From the NCBI GenBank assembly GCA_964419605.1, contig CAYQQM010000049.1, positions 1 through 34,440 on the forward strand: DNA of 34,440 nucleotides. Direction: 5' to 3'. Every line of letters begins with the position of its first letter. Position 1 is the first letter of the stretch. The notes under the pieces are model-generated. The model was not told where the DNA came from. It worked only from the letters and a program-made list of their open reading frames with translations, and ran no database searches. Shown here one piece after another: positions 16,345-25,137 of this stretch. The position numbers were made by a program, and so were the translations under genes. The DNA comes from JABFXX01 sp964419605. Its GTDB lineage: Bacteria > Myxococcota_A > Polyangia > Haliangiales > Haliangiaceae.

Positions 16345-18708
16345 TCAGTTCGATGGCATTCCCCACCAGCCAGCGTTGCGGTCCGCTTTGGCGACGTTCT
16401 CACTGCCATCACCACTGTACTCGACGATGTCGAAGTAGTTGACATAGAGCCAGCCGTACATGTGATAAAGCCGCGGGTTGCCGCGGACCAGATCAGCAAG
16501 TGCCATCGCCTTTAACTGACGGCCACGCCATCGATAGAGCATCGCGGTTTCGATAAAGTCGTGCTCCGAGTTCCCGAGCGCGTAAAAATCGACGTGCCCC
16601 TGTGGCCGTCCGTCTGAGGTAATGCAGACGCGGCTGCCGATCCAACGTCGGATAGCCGCGGAATCGCGCGGATCGAACGCACCGAACTCCTCATCGGCGA
16701 GCCGGCACGTATCGCCGCCGCAGTCTGCGTCCGTCGCGCACAACTTTGGCATCGGGTTGTCGAAGGTTGTGCCGTATCCGGGGCGATTCGCAAGTGATCG
16801 GCGCGCGTGGTCCATGTGCATCCATTCGTGGAACATAGTATCCAAAGGTTGAAACGACGCGTTGAGGGTCATCTCGGGTGGGCATAGGGCCGGACGGGTC
16901 TGCCCCACCGCTGCCGGATCCAAGAGAATACGTACCTGCGACGCACCGCACTCTGGGTTCCTGGCGTTCGCAGCCCAGGCTCCGCTGCCAGGAAGAGATA
17001 AGAACGCCACCATATGCTCAAACAGATTGCGAACGGTCCGGACATCCAACTCCGGCACGTCGTCGGTGGGGCGCAGGGAGATACCGAAGCTACTGAACAC
17101 GTCGAGCGAAACGAACCGAGCGAAGTTGATTGCATAGATCTGCCGATCGCCGATACCGCGCGTCGCGACGTAGAACTCCGACGGCGATCCCCATACGCCC
17201 CACACCTTCGAGGAACCAACCGCCGCCAGCGCCGGCGGTGTGGCGCCGATCCCCCACCCGCCTACGACTCTGCCTCCAAGCCACATATCGCCAGCGCCGT
17301 AGCGATACGAGCGCACGTTGGGATTGCGGACCCAGTAGCGCAGGCTGTTCCCAAAATCTCGGGCAAGCACGAACATCACGCCTTGGAACATCGCCACCGT
17401 CGGTACCTCCGAAAGCCGTACGTCATTCACACCCCAAGCAGGCTCGAACCCATGCCAGACAAGCGATTCATTCTGAACCTGTTGGATCGCAACGTACGGC
17501 CGGGCGTCCCCCCCGAGCGCACTCACCACAAATAGGTCCCCCCATGCGGTTAGGCCCACCCTCGCACCATAACTTCTCCCCGGGATGACTTGGACGCCAC
17601 TCCAGGCAATGCTCAAGCCCGTCGGCCGGCCTTTCACGAAATTGATCGAACCATCCCACCGCAAAAACGCAATGCCTACAGCGCCCGACTCGTCCCGGGC
17701 TAGCGACGGGGGGGTGGTCGCGTCGATATGAATGGTCGGCGGCGCCCACCATCCGTTGACGATTTTCCGCCAGGTCGACCGAATGTGCGCACCCTCGAGC
17801 CACGACACCACCACTTTGTCACCAGCTGCGATGATCGCCGGCGCACCCGTGGTCGTTGCGATCAGCGTCCAGTTCCACACGCGCGGCGCATCCTTAGAGG
17901 GCGATGAACCCGTCGCAACGTAGAGCCCCCCATCCGCACCGCGCACCGCCACAAACACGGTATTGCTGCCCTTGTCGACAGCCACCGCCGGTGCTGCATC
18001 GGCGATCTGTGGCGATCCGAGCACCCTGCGATCAGCGGCGACGTCGGTCGCGGCGTGCAAAGTGCCGTCAAACCCCCGATGAAACGACGATAGCGCTGCG
18101 TCGATTTCTGCCAGGGCGAATGCGGACCCCGAGGTATAAACACCGGTAGGGACCCAGCTAGTGGCCGCGGCGATCGGGGCTGGTCCATCGATCTCCACGC
18201 TCTCGATCGCACGGACCTCGGCCAGAGACAGCAACCCGACATCGTACAACTGAATCCGAATGTAGCGGGCGCGCACATGGGGCTCGAGTTTGTGCTCAGC
18301 ATCCAACTGGCCCAGCGCTGAGCGCGTAGTCACCCCCGCTTGCTGGATCGTGTCGAAGATGCTGCGCGAGGTCATCGGCTCCTCGGAGAAGAACACGAGA
18401 ACATTTCGCAAGCGGTCGTTGCAACAGTCCGCACGATTGAATATTTCGAGTCGGTCGATCATGTACTTGCCGCCCAAGTCGACCTGCCAGTAGGGCTCAA
18501 ACTCGACCTGGGTGTGTGTTACGCTATTGTTGGCGTAGTTGCCGTCGGTATTCCCGTCCACAGCTCGACTGGGGTCACCGCCCCATACCACCGAGGTCTG
18601 AGTAGTGGGTTTTCCCAACGCATGATTGGTTTCGAAGCGAGCCGCAGCCGCGGCTGTTGCCATCGAAACCAGGAGCACAAACGATACCAGAACGCGCATC
18701 TTCATCAT
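16345..18708 (-). CDS. Secreted F5/8C (discoidin) - propeller-like - HExxH metalloprotease
   Basis: A 787-aa protein with a clear signal peptide (MRVLVSFVLLVSMATAAAAA). Residues about 25-170 form an F5/8 type C domain (landmarks GKPTTQTSVVWGGDPSRAVDG, YWQVDLGG, RYIRIQL), usually a carbohydrate- or lipid-binding module. About 180-560 contains repeating VAV / GGLYVATG / VSWLEG-type blades, like a beta-propeller lectin. The C-terminal part has FHEWMH: the HExxH zinc motif is at residues 627-631 (16816-16830), and SEHDFIETAMLYRW further on may give the third ligand. The protease family is not identifiable by eye. An AAAGGGG ribosome site precedes the ATG. It is convergent with the radical SAM gene. 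Likely an extracellular enzyme acting on host or prey polymers (inference). Confidence 0.8.
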   Translation of the reverse strand: MMKMRVLVSFVLLVSMATAAAAARFETNHALGKPTTQTSVVWGGDPSRAVDGNTDGNYANNSVTHTQVEFEPYWQVDLGGKYMIDRLEIFNRADCCNDRLRNVLVFFSEEPMTSRSIFDTIQQAGVTTRSALGQLDAEHKLEPHVRARYIRIQLYDVGLLSLAEVRAIESVEIDGPAPIAAATSWVPTGVYTSGSAFALAEIDAALSSFHRGFDGTLHAATDVAADRRVLGSPQIADAAPAVAVDKGSNTVFVAVRGADGGLYVATGSSPSKDAPRVWNWTLIATTTGAPAIIAAGDKVVVSWLEGAHIRSTWRKIVNGWWAPPTIHIDATTPPSLARDESGAVGIAFLRWDGSINFVKGRPTGLSIAWSGVQVIPGRSYGARVGLTAWGDLFVVSALGGDARPYVAIQQVQNESLVWHGFEPAWGVNDVRLSEVPTVAMFQGVMFVLARDFGNSLRYWVRNPNVRSYRYGAGDMWLGGRVVGGWGIGATPPALAAVGSSKVWGVWGSPSEFYVATRGIGDRQIYAINFARFVSLDVFSSFGISLRPTDDVPELDVRTVRNLFEHMVAFLSLPGSGAWAANARNPECGASQVRILLDPAAVGQTRPALCPPEMTLNASFQPLDTMFHEWMHMDHARRSLANRPGYGTTFDNPMPKLCATDADCGGDTCRLADEEFGAFDPRDSAAIRRWIGSRVCITSDGRPQGHVDFYALGNSEHDFIETAMLYRWRGRQLKAMALADLVRGNPRLYHMYGWLYVNYFDIVEYSGDGSENVAKADRNAGWWGMPSN

Positions 18709-18912
18709 CCTTGTCCCCTTTCAGAGCAGCGTTTTCATCATTGCCTCGATAGACATCGCGAAAGCGACGCGCCGGCGCCTGCTCCGAACACATCGCGCGA
18801 TTTGTACGGTTTGCAGGTTCGAAATCATCCCGAATTAGGGCAAGGAGTGCGGCAGAACGAGTTGTGCTCGTCGTTTAAACCGCCCCGCACGCATCAGAAA
18901 CAGTGGGCCGTG

Positions 18913-19010
18913 GGTTCCGTTTGGGTCCTCGTGAATCCCGGCTCCGCAGCTAGACTGACGCGTCAGTTCACTGCTAGACTGACGCGTCAGTTCAGACCAC
19001 AAACGGAACC
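18913..19010 (+). promoter_or_regulatory. Long inverted repeat spanning the operators and the ribosome site
   Basis: GGTTCCGTTTG at 18913-18923 is the perfect complement of CAAACGGAACC at 19000-19010, two bases before the activase ATG. The downstream arm includes the only ribosome-site-like bases (CGGAACC). Pairing in RNA would hide the start region, and the two palindromes between the arms can also fold. This could be a second layer of control or a binding site pair; function is inferred. Confidence 0.5.
18949..18994 (+). promoter_or_regulatory. Two identical tandem palindromic operators
   Basis: A 22-bp sequence occurs twice without a mismatch, at 18949-18970 and 18973-18994, with a 24-bp period. 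Each copy contains a perfect 14-bp palindrome, ACTGACGCGTCAGT (18954-18967 and 18978-18991). The second ends 21 bp before the ATG of the activase gene. Twin symmetric boxes this close to a start are typical of dimeric repressors such as TetR-type proteins. The regulator is not encoded in this window. Confidence 0.75.
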
Positions 19011-19012
19011 TC

Positions 19013-22000
19013 ATGGCCCAACTACCTGAAAAAGTTGTGATCGGAATCGACGTCGGTTCGACGACGGTCAAAATGACGGTCGTCGATCCCGCGACCAAAG
19101 AGATTTTGTGGAGCAAGTACCAGCGCCACGAGACGCGTCAGCCCGAGATGACGCGGGACATGCTGGGAGAGATCCACGCCGCGTTTCCGACGCTGGGCAA
19201 GGACCAAATTCGCACGTTCATCACCGGGTCGGGAGGGTCGCCGATCGCACCGCATCTCGGCGCCAAGTTTGTGCAGGAAGTGAATGCCGTAACGATGGCG
19301 GTGGAAAAGCTCCACCCCGACGTCGGCAGCGTGATCGAGCTCGGCGGGCAAGACGCCAAGATCATCATGTTCAAGCAGAACGAAGACACCGGCGACAAGA
19401 CCGCGCAGACGTCGATGAACGACAAATGCGCATCGGGAACCGGTGCCACGATCGACAAGTGCGTGCTGAAAGTCGGCATGCCGCGGGAGGAAGTTCCGGC
19501 GCTCTTATTCGACCCGTCTAAGCTCCACCACGTGGCGGCCAAATGCGGCGTGTTCGCCGAGACCGACATTGTCAACTTGGTCAAGAGCGGAATTCCCCGC
19601 GCCGAGATCATGAATTCGCTCGCCGATGCGATCGTGTCGCAAAATTTGGCGGTATTGACGCGCGGCAACACGCTCAAGAGCAAAGTGCTCTTGCTGGGCG
19701 GCCCCAATACGTACTTGCCGTTTTTGCAACAGTGTTGGCGGCTGCGCATTCCCGAAGCGTGGGCCGAGCGCGGCTACGAGTACGACAAATCGGTGCCGAT
19801 CGAAGAGCTGATCTTTGTGCCGAAGAACTCTGATTTGTATGCTGCGTATGGCGCGGTGCTGTTTGGGCTGTACGAGCCGGAGCAGGTCGGCGCCTATCGC
19901 GGGCTCGAGCCGCTCGAGGAGTTCATCAGCCACGGTCGCAAGGCAAAGCTCGGCGAGTCAGCTGGGCCTGGCCTGGTCGAACAGCCGACTGAACGCGATG
20001 TTTTTGTCGCGAAGTACAAAACGCCGGACTACGAAGATGCGGTCCTGGAATCCGGAAAAACGTATCGCGGCGTGATCGGACTCGACGGCGGATCTACGTC
20101 GAGCAAGTGCGTTTTTATCGATGAGAACGAGAATATCCTGAAGAAGGTCTACACCCTGTCCAAGGGCAATCCCATCCAGGACATGAAAGACATGTTCGCG
20201 CAGATGCGGCAATGGGCGCAGGATCAAGGCGCGAGTCTCGACGTCGTTGGCTTTGGCGTAACCGGTTATGCCGGCGACGTGCTCGAGAAATCGCTGGGCG
20301 CCGACGCCAATATCGTCGAGACTGTTGCGCACATGATGAGTGCGAAGCGCTGGTTTCCTGCAGTCGATGTGATCTGCGACATCGGTGGGCAGGACATCAA
20401 AGTGATGTTCATGCAGAACGGCGATGTGAAAAATTTCCGGCTGTCGAACAGCTGCTCAGCGGGCAACGGCATGCTGCTGCAAGCGATGGCGGATCAGTTC
20501 GGTGTTCCGGTGCGCGAGTACGCCGAGGTGGCGTTTGAAGCCCGGCTGGCGCCGAAGTTCAGTTACGGCTGTGCCGTGTTTCTCGATTCCGACCGGGTCA
20601 ACTTCCAGAAAGAGGGCTACGCCAAAGAAGAGCTGCTTGCCGGACTAGCGCTGGTGCTGCCGAAAAACATCTGGCAATACGTGGTGCAAATCCCGCGTAT
20701 GGCCGAGCTGGGTCGGGTGTTCGTGCTTCAGGGAGGTACGCAGAAAAACATGGCGGCGCTCAAGGCGCAGGTCGACTACATCGAGAAGCGCGTGCCGAAT
20801 GCCGAGGTCTATCTTCATCCCCACACCGGTGAAGCTGGAGCGATCGGTGCGGCGTTTGAGGCGCTACGGGTGGTGCGGCGCCGTGGCAAAACGGTGTTCA
20901 TCGGTCTCGATCAGGCGATCGACATTGATTACGTCTCCATCAACGACGAAAACACGCGGTGCAACTTCTGCCCGAACAACTGCTCGCGCACATTTATCGA
21001 TACCAAAACACTCGACGGAAAAACGGCGCGATACATCAGCGGGTTTTCGTGCGAGAAGGGTACGGTCGAGGACATGGATGCGCTTAAGCTGCTCAACAAG
21101 GAGCGCAGCAAGCGCATGAAGCAGTATCCCAACTTGGTCGAATACGAGGCCAAATTGGCGTTTAAGAGCTTCTACGAGGCGGCGGCGATGCCTCAGCACG
21201 GCACGCAGGTCGACGACGTGGTTGTAAAGCGCACGCTGTTGGGTGCAGTCCGCCACAAGCCGATTCAGCGCCCGTTCCAGCGCGCAGCTGCGGACGTGTG
21301 GGCGAAACGCCGGGACGTGCGAGTCGGCATCCCGCGTGTGCTCAACCTGTATTCAACGGGACCGTTCTGGCGAACCTACCTTGAGGCAGTGGGTCTCGAT
21401 TCGCGAAATGTCGTGTTTTCCGACGAGACCTCGGAGGAGATGTGGCAGGCCGGATGCAAATACGGCAGCGTCGATCCCTGTTATCCGAGCAAGGTGTGTC
21501 AGGCGCACATTCACAACCTGCTATTCAAACATCACGAAAAAAAGCCGCTGAATTACGTCTTCTTTCCAGCGATTACTCATATTCCAACGTTCATCGTCAA
21601 TCAGATGGACACTGCGAGTTGCCCCGTTGTGGCCGGGACGCCTAAGGTGATTCGCGCTGCTTTTACCAAAGAGACCGATTTCTTCGCTGAGCGCAACATT
21701 AGCTATCTCGATACCGCAATTACGCTGAACGAGCCGCTGATGTGTAAGAAGCAAATGTTCGAAGAGTGGGGGCCGCTGCTTGGCTTGACCCAAGACGAGA
21801 GCGACTTTGCGGTCGACCAGGCGTTCAAGGCGCTCGAAGCATTCGACGCCGAGATGGAACGAAAAGGTCGGGAAATTCTCGACGAGGTAACGCGCGAAAA
21901 CCGGGTTGCACTGGTGATGCTAGGCCGCCCGTACCACAACGATCCGGGCCTGAACCACGCCGTGCTCGAAGAGTTCCAGGCGCTAGGCTATCCGATATTG

Positions 22001-22609
22001 TCGATGCGTTCATTGCCGCGCGATAAAGCTACGATGGACAAGTTGTTTGCCGAGGACATCGCCAAGGGAGTGATCGAAAGCGGACTCGATGTTACCGACG
22101 TGTGGCCGGAGAATTACTCCACGAACTCCGTACAAAAGGTCTGGGCGGCGAAATACGCCGCTCGCCATCCCAATATTGCGTGTTTGGACTTGTCGAGCTT
22201 TAAGTGCGGTCACGACGCGCCGACCTATGGCCTTATCGACTCGATCATCGCTTCGGCAGGCAAGGCGTATTCGGCACTTCACGACATCGATGCCAACAAA
22301 CCGAGCGGTTCGATCAAGATTCGCGTCAAGACGTACGCGTACACTCTGATGTTGTTGCGGGAAAAGCTCGAAGATCAGGCTGCAAAGTCGGTCGAGCTCG
22401 ATCACGCGCTTGTGGCCAAGAAGCTAGAGTTGATGCGGGGGCTCCAGCACAAACTGGCCGCACTTGGTCGGACCGATGACCAGCTCGACCAAGAAGTTCA
22501 CGCACTCGAAGCTCAGGTGCAAGAGTGGGCAGCGGCAAAAGCGGAAGCGGACATCAAGAACGCCCCCAAAGCCAAGCGGTCTGCAGCGCTTGCGGTGATG
22601 CGGCAGTAG
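19013..22609 (+). CDS. Double 2-hydroxyacyl-CoA dehydratase activase (BadF/BcrA/HgdC type) fused to DUF2229/COG3580
   Basis: A 1198-aa protein with two ASKHA ATPase domains. The first opens with GIDVGSTTVK (11-20) and carries NDKCASGTG with Cys139 and a second Cys in AKCGVFAETD. The second opens at GLDGGSTSSK (356) and carries SNSCSAGNG with Cys481. In the known activases the equivalent cysteines hold one [4Fe-4S] cluster at the dimer interface. A CNFCPNNC motif (Cys650, 653, 657) links to a DUF2229/COG3580 domain (from about 765; landmarks GIPRVLNLYSTGPFW, DPCYPSKVCQ, LGRPYHNDPG). By family analogy it uses ATP to push electrons to very low potential for a partner, probably the next gene product. 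The substrate is unknown. Usual relatives carry the same parts in one longer chain. The start is preceded only by a weak GGAACC site. Confidence 0.9.
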   Translation: MAQLPEKVVIGIDVGSTTVKMTVVDPATKEILWSKYQRHETRQPEMTRDMLGEIHAAFPTLGKDQIRTFITGSGGSPIAPHLGAKFVQEVNAVTMAVEKLHPDVGSVIELGGQDAKIIMFKQNEDTGDKTAQTSMNDKCASGTGATIDKCVLKVGMPREEVPALLFDPSKLHHVAAKCGVFAETDIVNLVKSGIPRAEIMNSLADAIVSQNLAVLTRGNTLKSKVLLLGGPNTYLPFLQQCWRLRIPEAWAERGYEYDKSVPIEELIFVPKNSDLYAAYGAVLFGLYEPEQVGAYRGLEPLEEFISHGRKAKLGESAGPGLVEQPTERDVFVAKYKTPDYEDAVLESGKTYRGVIGLDGGSTSSKCVFIDENENILKKVYTLSKGNPIQDMKDMFAQMRQWAQDQGASLDVVGFGVTGYAGDVLEKSLGADANIVETVAHMMSAKRWFPAVDVICDIGGQDIKVMFMQNGDVKNFRLSNSCSAGNGMLLQAMADQFGVPVREYAEVAFEARLAPKFSYGCAVFLDSDRVNFQKEGYAKEELLAGLALVLPKNIWQYVVQIPRMAELGRVFVLQGGTQKNMAALKAQVDYIEKRVPNAEVYLHPHTGEAGAIGAAFEALRVVRRRGKTVFIGLDQAIDIDYVSINDENTRCNFCPNNCSRTFIDTKTLDGKTARYISGFSCEKGTVEDMDALKLLNKERSKRMKQYPNLVEYEAKLAFKSFYEAAAMPQHGTQVDDVVVKRTLLGAVRHKPIQRPFQRAAADVWAKRRDVRVGIPRVLNLYSTGPFWRTYLEAVGLDSRNVVFSDETSEEMWQAGCKYGSVDPCYPSKVCQAHIHNLLFKHHEKKPLNYVFFPAITHIPTFIVNQMDTASCPVVAGTPKVIRAAFTKETDFFAERNISYLDTAITLNEPLMCKKQMFEEWGPLLGLTQDESDFAVDQAFKALEAFDAEMERKGREILDEVTRENRVALVMLGRPYHNDPGLNHAVLEEFQALGYPILSMRSLPRDKATMDKLFAEDIAKGVIESGLDVTDVWPENYSTNSVQKVWAAKYAARHPNIACLDLSSFKCGHDAPTYGLIDSIIASAGKAYSALHDIDANKPSGSIKIRVKTYAYTLMLLREKLEDQAAKSVELDHALVAKKLELMRGLQHKLAALGRTDDQLDQEVHALEAQVQEWAAAKAEADIKNAPKAKRSAALAVMRQ

Positions 22610-22636
22610 GACGCAGTAGGGACTAGGAGAATAACC

Positions 22637-24481
22637 ATGGCGACGACAAGCGAAAACAATCACGGCGTAGAATCACTCGAATTCATCGAAGCCGAGCTCA
22701 AGAAGTTCGAGCTCGAGGAGCGCAAGCGACTTGGGCTTCCAGTCGAAAATCCGCAACACTGGTTCGATGCGGTACCGCGGACGTTTACGCGTGAGCAGCG
22801 CGAACACACGACGATTTTGGTGTCGGGTCTGACGATGGCCCACGACTTGTTCATTCAGGCGGCGCTGCGCGGCATTGGATACAAGGTTCTGGCGATGGAC
22901 ACTCCGGATAACGACGCCCTGCAATACGGGCGCGAATACGGGAATCGCGGCCAGTGCAACCCGACATATTTTACGGTCGGAAATCTGGTGAAGTACCTTG
23001 ATGGGCTCCGCGAGCGTGGAATGGGTACGGAAGATATCGTCAAAAATCACGTCTTCATCACCGCCGGTGCGTGCGGGCCCTGCCGGTTTGGTACCTATGT
23101 GACTGAGTATCGCAAGGCGTTGCGGGACTCGGGATTCGACGGATTTCGCGTTTTGCTGTTCCAGCAGACCGGCGGGTTGAAGCAGGCCACGGGAGAGGGC
23201 GTTGGTCTCGAGATGAATCCCACGTTCTTCTGGGCGGTCGTGCGAGCGATCCTCGTCGGCGATTGCTTGAACGCGCTCGGTTATCGGATTCGACCCTACG
23301 AGGTGGAGCCGGGGGCTGCAGACCGGGCCCTCGAGACCAGCAAACAAATCATTTCGCAGGCGTTCGAGAACGGAACCTCGATTGTCCGTGCGCTATACCA
23401 GGTGCGTCGCGTCCTGGGGGCGGTCAAGGTCGATCGGACCCGGCCCAAGCCCCGCGTCGGCATCATCGGTGAGTTTTGGGCGATGACCACCGAGGGCGAT
23501 GGCAATTACGGCTTGCAGCGGTTTCTCGAAGCGGAAGGGGCCGAGCCCGATATTCAAATCGTGACTGCATGGCTCCTGTACATGATTTGGCAGGGACGGT
23601 ACGACACCGTTCAGCGTGCGAGCTTGCGGGGCGTGGACAAGGCGAAGACCGAGCAGGGCGGGTCGAAGTTCAGCTTGAAAGGGGTCGACGTTCGCAAGCG
23701 GATCGCTTCGTTGTGGGCGGGCGAAAAAGTGTTGGTCGGCTTGTTCCAAAGCATTGCGAAGATGATGGGACTCGACGACTACCACCTGCCGGATATGGAA
23801 GAAATCGCCGAGGTATCACACGCGTTTTACGACAACAATTTGCGCGGTGGCGAAGGCCACATGGAAATTGGCAAGTTGATTCAGAATGTGGCGTACTCCA
23901 AGGTCAACATGACGCTTTCGGTGAAGCCGTTCGGCTGCATGCCATCTTCGTCGGTATCCGACGGCGTGCAATCGCTAATTACCGAGCTGTACCCACAAGC
24001 GATCTTCCTACCGATTGAAACCAATGGCGACGGTGCGGTCAACGTATATAGCCGCGTTCAGATGCAACTGTTTAAGGCCAAGCAAGCGGCACAGAAAGAA
24101 GTCGAAAAGGCGCTCGCCGATGTCGGCATGACCATGGAAGAAGTGCGCGCCTATCTCGCGAAGCATCCGCGACTCACGTCTGCGTTCTATCGTTCGCCTC
24201 ACAAGGCGGGTTGTACGACGGCCGATCTGGTGTACGACGTGGGAGCTCGTATTCATCGATCCCGCTTTCTCAAGCAACGCATTGTTGCGCGGGTCACCGG
24301 CAGAGCTGAGAAGGAACATGAACTAGCTCATGCCAAGCTGCTGCAAATCGCGCGTGCGGCAGCTGCAAAGACTCGGAAGAAACACAGCGTGGTTTCTGTC
24401 GCTCCGGAAGTTGACCCGGACGATCAGGCGGCACCGGCCATTCCCGCTGGGCGCAAGAGCTTGCGCGTGGTCGTAAACTAA
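22637..24481 (+). CDS. HgdB/COG3581-type D-component-like protein, partner of the activase
   Basis: A 614-aa protein of the 2-hydroxyacyl-CoA dehydratase D-component superfamily. Landmarks are TILVSGLTMAHDLFIQAAL, RGQCNPTYF (Cys107), TAGACGPCRFGTY (Cys146, Cys149), GIIGEFWAMTTEGDGNYGLQ, and KPFGCMPSSSVSDGV (Cys434). The conserved Cys positions are likely iron-sulfur ligands, as in double-cubane or dehydratase relatives (inference). It follows the activase by 27 bp with a good AGGAG ribosome site, so both are made together. In many bacteria it is fused to the activase; here it is a separate gene. The C-terminus beyond about 540 is basic and helical. No separate HgdA-like alpha subunit is present, so an ordinary dehydratase is unlikely. 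Confidence 0.85.
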   Translation: MATTSENNHGVESLEFIEAELKKFELEERKRLGLPVENPQHWFDAVPRTFTREQREHTTILVSGLTMAHDLFIQAALRGIGYKVLAMDTPDNDALQYGREYGNRGQCNPTYFTVGNLVKYLDGLRERGMGTEDIVKNHVFITAGACGPCRFGTYVTEYRKALRDSGFDGFRVLLFQQTGGLKQATGEGVGLEMNPTFFWAVVRAILVGDCLNALGYRIRPYEVEPGAADRALETSKQIISQAFENGTSIVRALYQVRRVLGAVKVDRTRPKPRVGIIGEFWAMTTEGDGNYGLQRFLEAEGAEPDIQIVTAWLLYMIWQGRYDTVQRASLRGVDKAKTEQGGSKFSLKGVDVRKRIASLWAGEKVLVGLFQSIAKMMGLDDYHLPDMEEIAEVSHAFYDNNLRGGEGHMEIGKLIQNVAYSKVNMTLSVKPFGCMPSSSVSDGVQSLITELYPQAIFLPIETNGDGAVNVYSRVQMQLFKAKQAAQKEVEKALADVGMTMEEVRAYLAKHPRLTSAFYRSPHKAGCTTADLVYDVGARIHRSRFLKQRIVARVTGRAEKEHELAHAKLLQIARAAAAKTRKKHSVVSVAPEVDPDDQAAPAIPAGRKSLRVVVN

Positions 24482-24495
24482 GACGGGCTGTTGCT

Positions 24496-25131
24496 ATGAG
24501 CCTGACCCAATCCGTTGCAAAGCGAGTGATTACTGCACTAAATCGCGCCGACGAGCTCGGTGGCGAGCTGCGGGATTTTCTGCAAGAGAAGGTGGCTTCC
24601 GATCCGCGGTACATTCGAGCGCGAAAAGCGATCGCGAAGTTTCAAGGTCGGAGCTTCGCATCGAAGCCCGAAGTCGCTGCCGACGCCATCCGAGCGGAAG
24701 CGCAGCGGGCAGCCGCAGCAGCACCTAGGGTAGCAACCGGATCTCCGGCGGTCCGTGGCGGATTTGGCAACGCATCGATCAAAGCGCAGGTTTTTGGAAA
24801 GAAGAGCGATCCGTGGAGTGGTCGCGCCATCACGATCCTCGAGCGGCACAAGGTAGACTTCGACTGGGTGGATCTCGAGGAGCCTGAGAACGAGGACAAG
24901 CTGGCTCCTCTGACCGCGGAGACCAAGCAGCACACGGTTCCGTTTGTGTATCTGCGCGGCCAGTTTATCGGCGGGTTCAATGCGCTGGCAGAAATCGAGC
25001 GACTAGGCCAGCTTGAGTATGCGCTGATGACCCACGATGAACGGTCTGCCGTCCCCGCGCACGCTCGGTTCGAAATCGTGCCGCGGCCGAATACCGACGA
25101 AATCGTACCGGCCGAACACCTCGCGGACTGA
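24496..25131 (+). CDS. Glutaredoxin-fold protein lacking all cysteines
   Basis: A 211-aa protein. The N-terminal ~95 residues are helical and basic, then Ala-rich. Residues about 96-180 match a glutaredoxin: a beta strand KAQVFGKK, the active-site turn, AITILERHKVDFDWVDL, the cis-proline motif TVPF (147-150) and the GQFIGG turn (155-160). Where glutaredoxins have CPYC this one reads DPWS (105-108), and there is no cysteine anywhere in the protein, so it cannot do thiol redox chemistry or carry an iron-sulfur cluster through Cys. It lies 14 bp after the D-component-like gene in the same operon, suggesting a structural or glutathione-sensing role there (inference). Confidence 0.8.
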   Translation: MSLTQSVAKRVITALNRADELGGELRDFLQEKVASDPRYIRARKAIAKFQGRSFASKPEVAADAIRAEAQRAAAAAPRVATGSPAVRGGFGNASIKAQVFGKKSDPWSGRAITILERHKVDFDWVDLEEPENEDKLAPLTAETKQHTVPFVYLRGQFIGGFNALAEIERLGQLEYALMTHDERSAVPAHARFEIVPRPNTDEIVPAEHLAD

Positions 25132-25137
25132 GCGACG

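Larger units (their letters stand above)
18709..19012. promoter_or_regulatory. Divergent regulatory region upstream of the activase operon
   Basis: 304 bp between the outward-facing metalloprotease gene and the activase operon. I see no credible gene in it. The last 100 bp hold two identical palindromic boxes and a longer inverted repeat, listed separately. The first 200 bp show nothing clear to me beyond the metalloprotease ribosome site. Confidence 0.6.

Noticed and set aside
16345..18708. Several open frames of 100-200 codons opposite this gene and others, for example 17014-17535 and 18340-19029 on the plus strand.
   Set aside because: They mirror GC-rich codon structure of real genes, contain Arg/Pro-rich unfamily-like protein, and overlap genes with clear domains.
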